Shown one piece after another: positions 63,267 through 64,000 of a stretch of 64,000 nt of DNA. Under the pieces are notes generated by a model that was given only the letters and a program-made list of their open reading frames with translations, was not told where the DNA came from and ran no database searches. The position numbers were made by a program, and so were the translations under genes. How positions within the stretch are numbered: position 1 is the first letter of the stretch; each line of letters starts with the position of its first letter. Source of the DNA: an uncultured Rickettsiales bacterium (GTDB lineage: Bacteria; Pseudomonadota; Alphaproteobacteria; Rickettsiales; UBA1997); assembly GCA_934747265.1 (NCBI GenBank), contig CAKVGI010000005.1, positions 1-64,000 of the forward strand, in the 5' to 3' direction.

Positions 63267-64000
63267 TTATTCCTCTTCCTTCTGTCCTCTTGAATATTTC
63301 TTTCTATCAATTGCTGACAAATATTTTTTTCTTAACCTTAATGTTTTTGGTGTTACCTCAACATATTCATCATCTTGAATATAAGTCATCATTTGTTCTA
63401 AAGACATTTTTACAGGAGGTGTTAAAACGATATGTTCATCGGATACAACAGATCTAACATTTGTTAGGTTTTTGGTTCTTTGAACGTTAACAACTAAATC
63501 GTTATCTTTAGCATGTTCACCAACAATCATACCTTCATAAGCTTTTTCTTTTGGTCCAACAAACATAATTCCTCTGTCTTGAATACCAAATAAAGCATAA
63601 GGTATTGTCTCACCTTTATCCATACTAATTAAAACACCTTTTCTTAAGTTAGGAATTTCACCTTTATATTCTTGATAAGAATCAAAAATTCTGTTCAAAA
63701 TACCAGTTCCCCTTGTGTCAGTTAAAAATTCACTTTGATAACCAATTAAACCCCTTGAAGGGATAATGAATACAAGTCTTGTTTTTCCAGCACCAGAAGG
63801 TTTCATTTCTTTTAATTCACCTTTTCTTTTGCTTAATTTTTCAACAACTGTACCACTAAATTCATCATCAACGTCAACAACAACTTCTTCGTATGGTTCT
63901 AATTTTTTACCATTTTCTTCTTTCATGATAACTTTAGGTCTTCCAACTGTAAGCTCAAAGCCTTCTCTTCTCATTGTTTCAATAAGAACACCTAACTGTA
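63267..64000 (-). CDS. typA: GTP-binding protein TypA/BipA, C-terminal part (runs off the window)
   Basis: The last 244 or so codons of TypA (BipA), a ribosome-associated GTPase of stress and low-temperature growth. The frame is open to the window edge, reading QLGVLIETMRREGFELTVGRP, then FIIPSRGLIGYQSEFLTDTRGTG, YALFGIQDRGIMFVGP and the C-terminal VTPKTLRLRKKYL, all typical. The GTPase domain lies beyond 64000. The stop is 5 bases from a bidirectional terminator. Confidence 0.95.
   Translation of the reverse strand, partial: QLGVLIETMRREGFELTVGRPKVIMKEENGKKLEPYEEVVVDVDDEFSGTVVEKLSKRKGELKEMKPSGAGKTRLVFIIPSRGLIGYQSEFLTDTRGTGILNRIFDSYQEYKGEIPNLRKGVLISMDKGETIPYALFGIQDRGIMFVGPKEKAYEGMIVGEHAKDNDLVVNVQRTKNLTNVRSVVSDEHIVLTPPVKMSLEQMMTYIQDDEYVEVTPKTLRLRKKYLSAIDRKKYSRGQKEEE

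Overview
The window is AT-rich chromosomal DNA that reads with the standard code: TGA is a normal stop in mnhG, mrdA and atpC. Gene families point to an Alphaproteobacterium (rpmF-plsX-fabH, yebC, LppC-like lipoprotein, a lone HK97/GTA-type capsid gene, rpsB-tsf-pyrH). Its metabolism looks fermentative and anaerobic: HydG ([FeFe]-hydrogenase maturation), a glycyl-radical-enzyme activase, formate-THF ligase, phosphofructokinase, a malate/lactate dehydrogenase-like enzyme, an N-ATPase-type epsilon subunit and Mrp/Mnh antiporter subunits. An uncultured, probably gut-associated alphaproteobacterium (RF32-like) would fit; that placement is inference.

Layout. 1-550: array of short G/C-run repeats. 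0.8-31.7 kb: mostly housekeeping genes (nusB, mnhEFG, mnmG, def, fabD, thrS, hydG, mreD-mrdA-recO, yebC, dnaE, iscS, pfkA, recR, cmk), two near-identical tRNA-Gln loci, an orphan phage capsid gene and a pseudopilin. 31.9-40.9 kb: two large composite repeat elements in opposite orientation flank pyrH, a type IIG restriction-modification enzyme with a divergent XRE regulator, tsf and rpsB; the restriction module splits the usual rpsB-tsf-pyrH cluster. 41.0-53.9 kb: ybeY, fabH, plsX, rpmF, an MDH-like gene, a second pseudopilin, fhs, hslU, a glutamine-synthetase-like protein, trxA, xseB and rpsA.

53.9-63.2 kb, between rpsA and typA, is an accessory island. Three direct repeats (about 54.16, 57.37 and 60.31 kb) carry tail fragments of an MBL-fold hydrolase gene, and two of them also a radA tail. 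They separate three cargo modules. Module 1 is an HAD-MDH fusion gene broken by one in-frame UGA plus a divergent HAD gene. Module 2 is folE - CYTH phosphatase - unknown 281-aa protein - tRNA-like gene, with a frameshifted XRE regulator. Module 3 is a broken radical-SAM/SPASM remnant, a PqqD-methyltransferase fusion, a CYTH remnant and a DUF262-HNH nuclease. The most novel-looking unit is module 2: its terminal tRNA-like gene combines a G3-U70 (alanine identity) acceptor stem with a UUU anticodon in an atypical loop.

Intergenic regions use many perfect hairpins as bidirectional terminators, and many starts lack a clear Shine-Dalgarno sequence.
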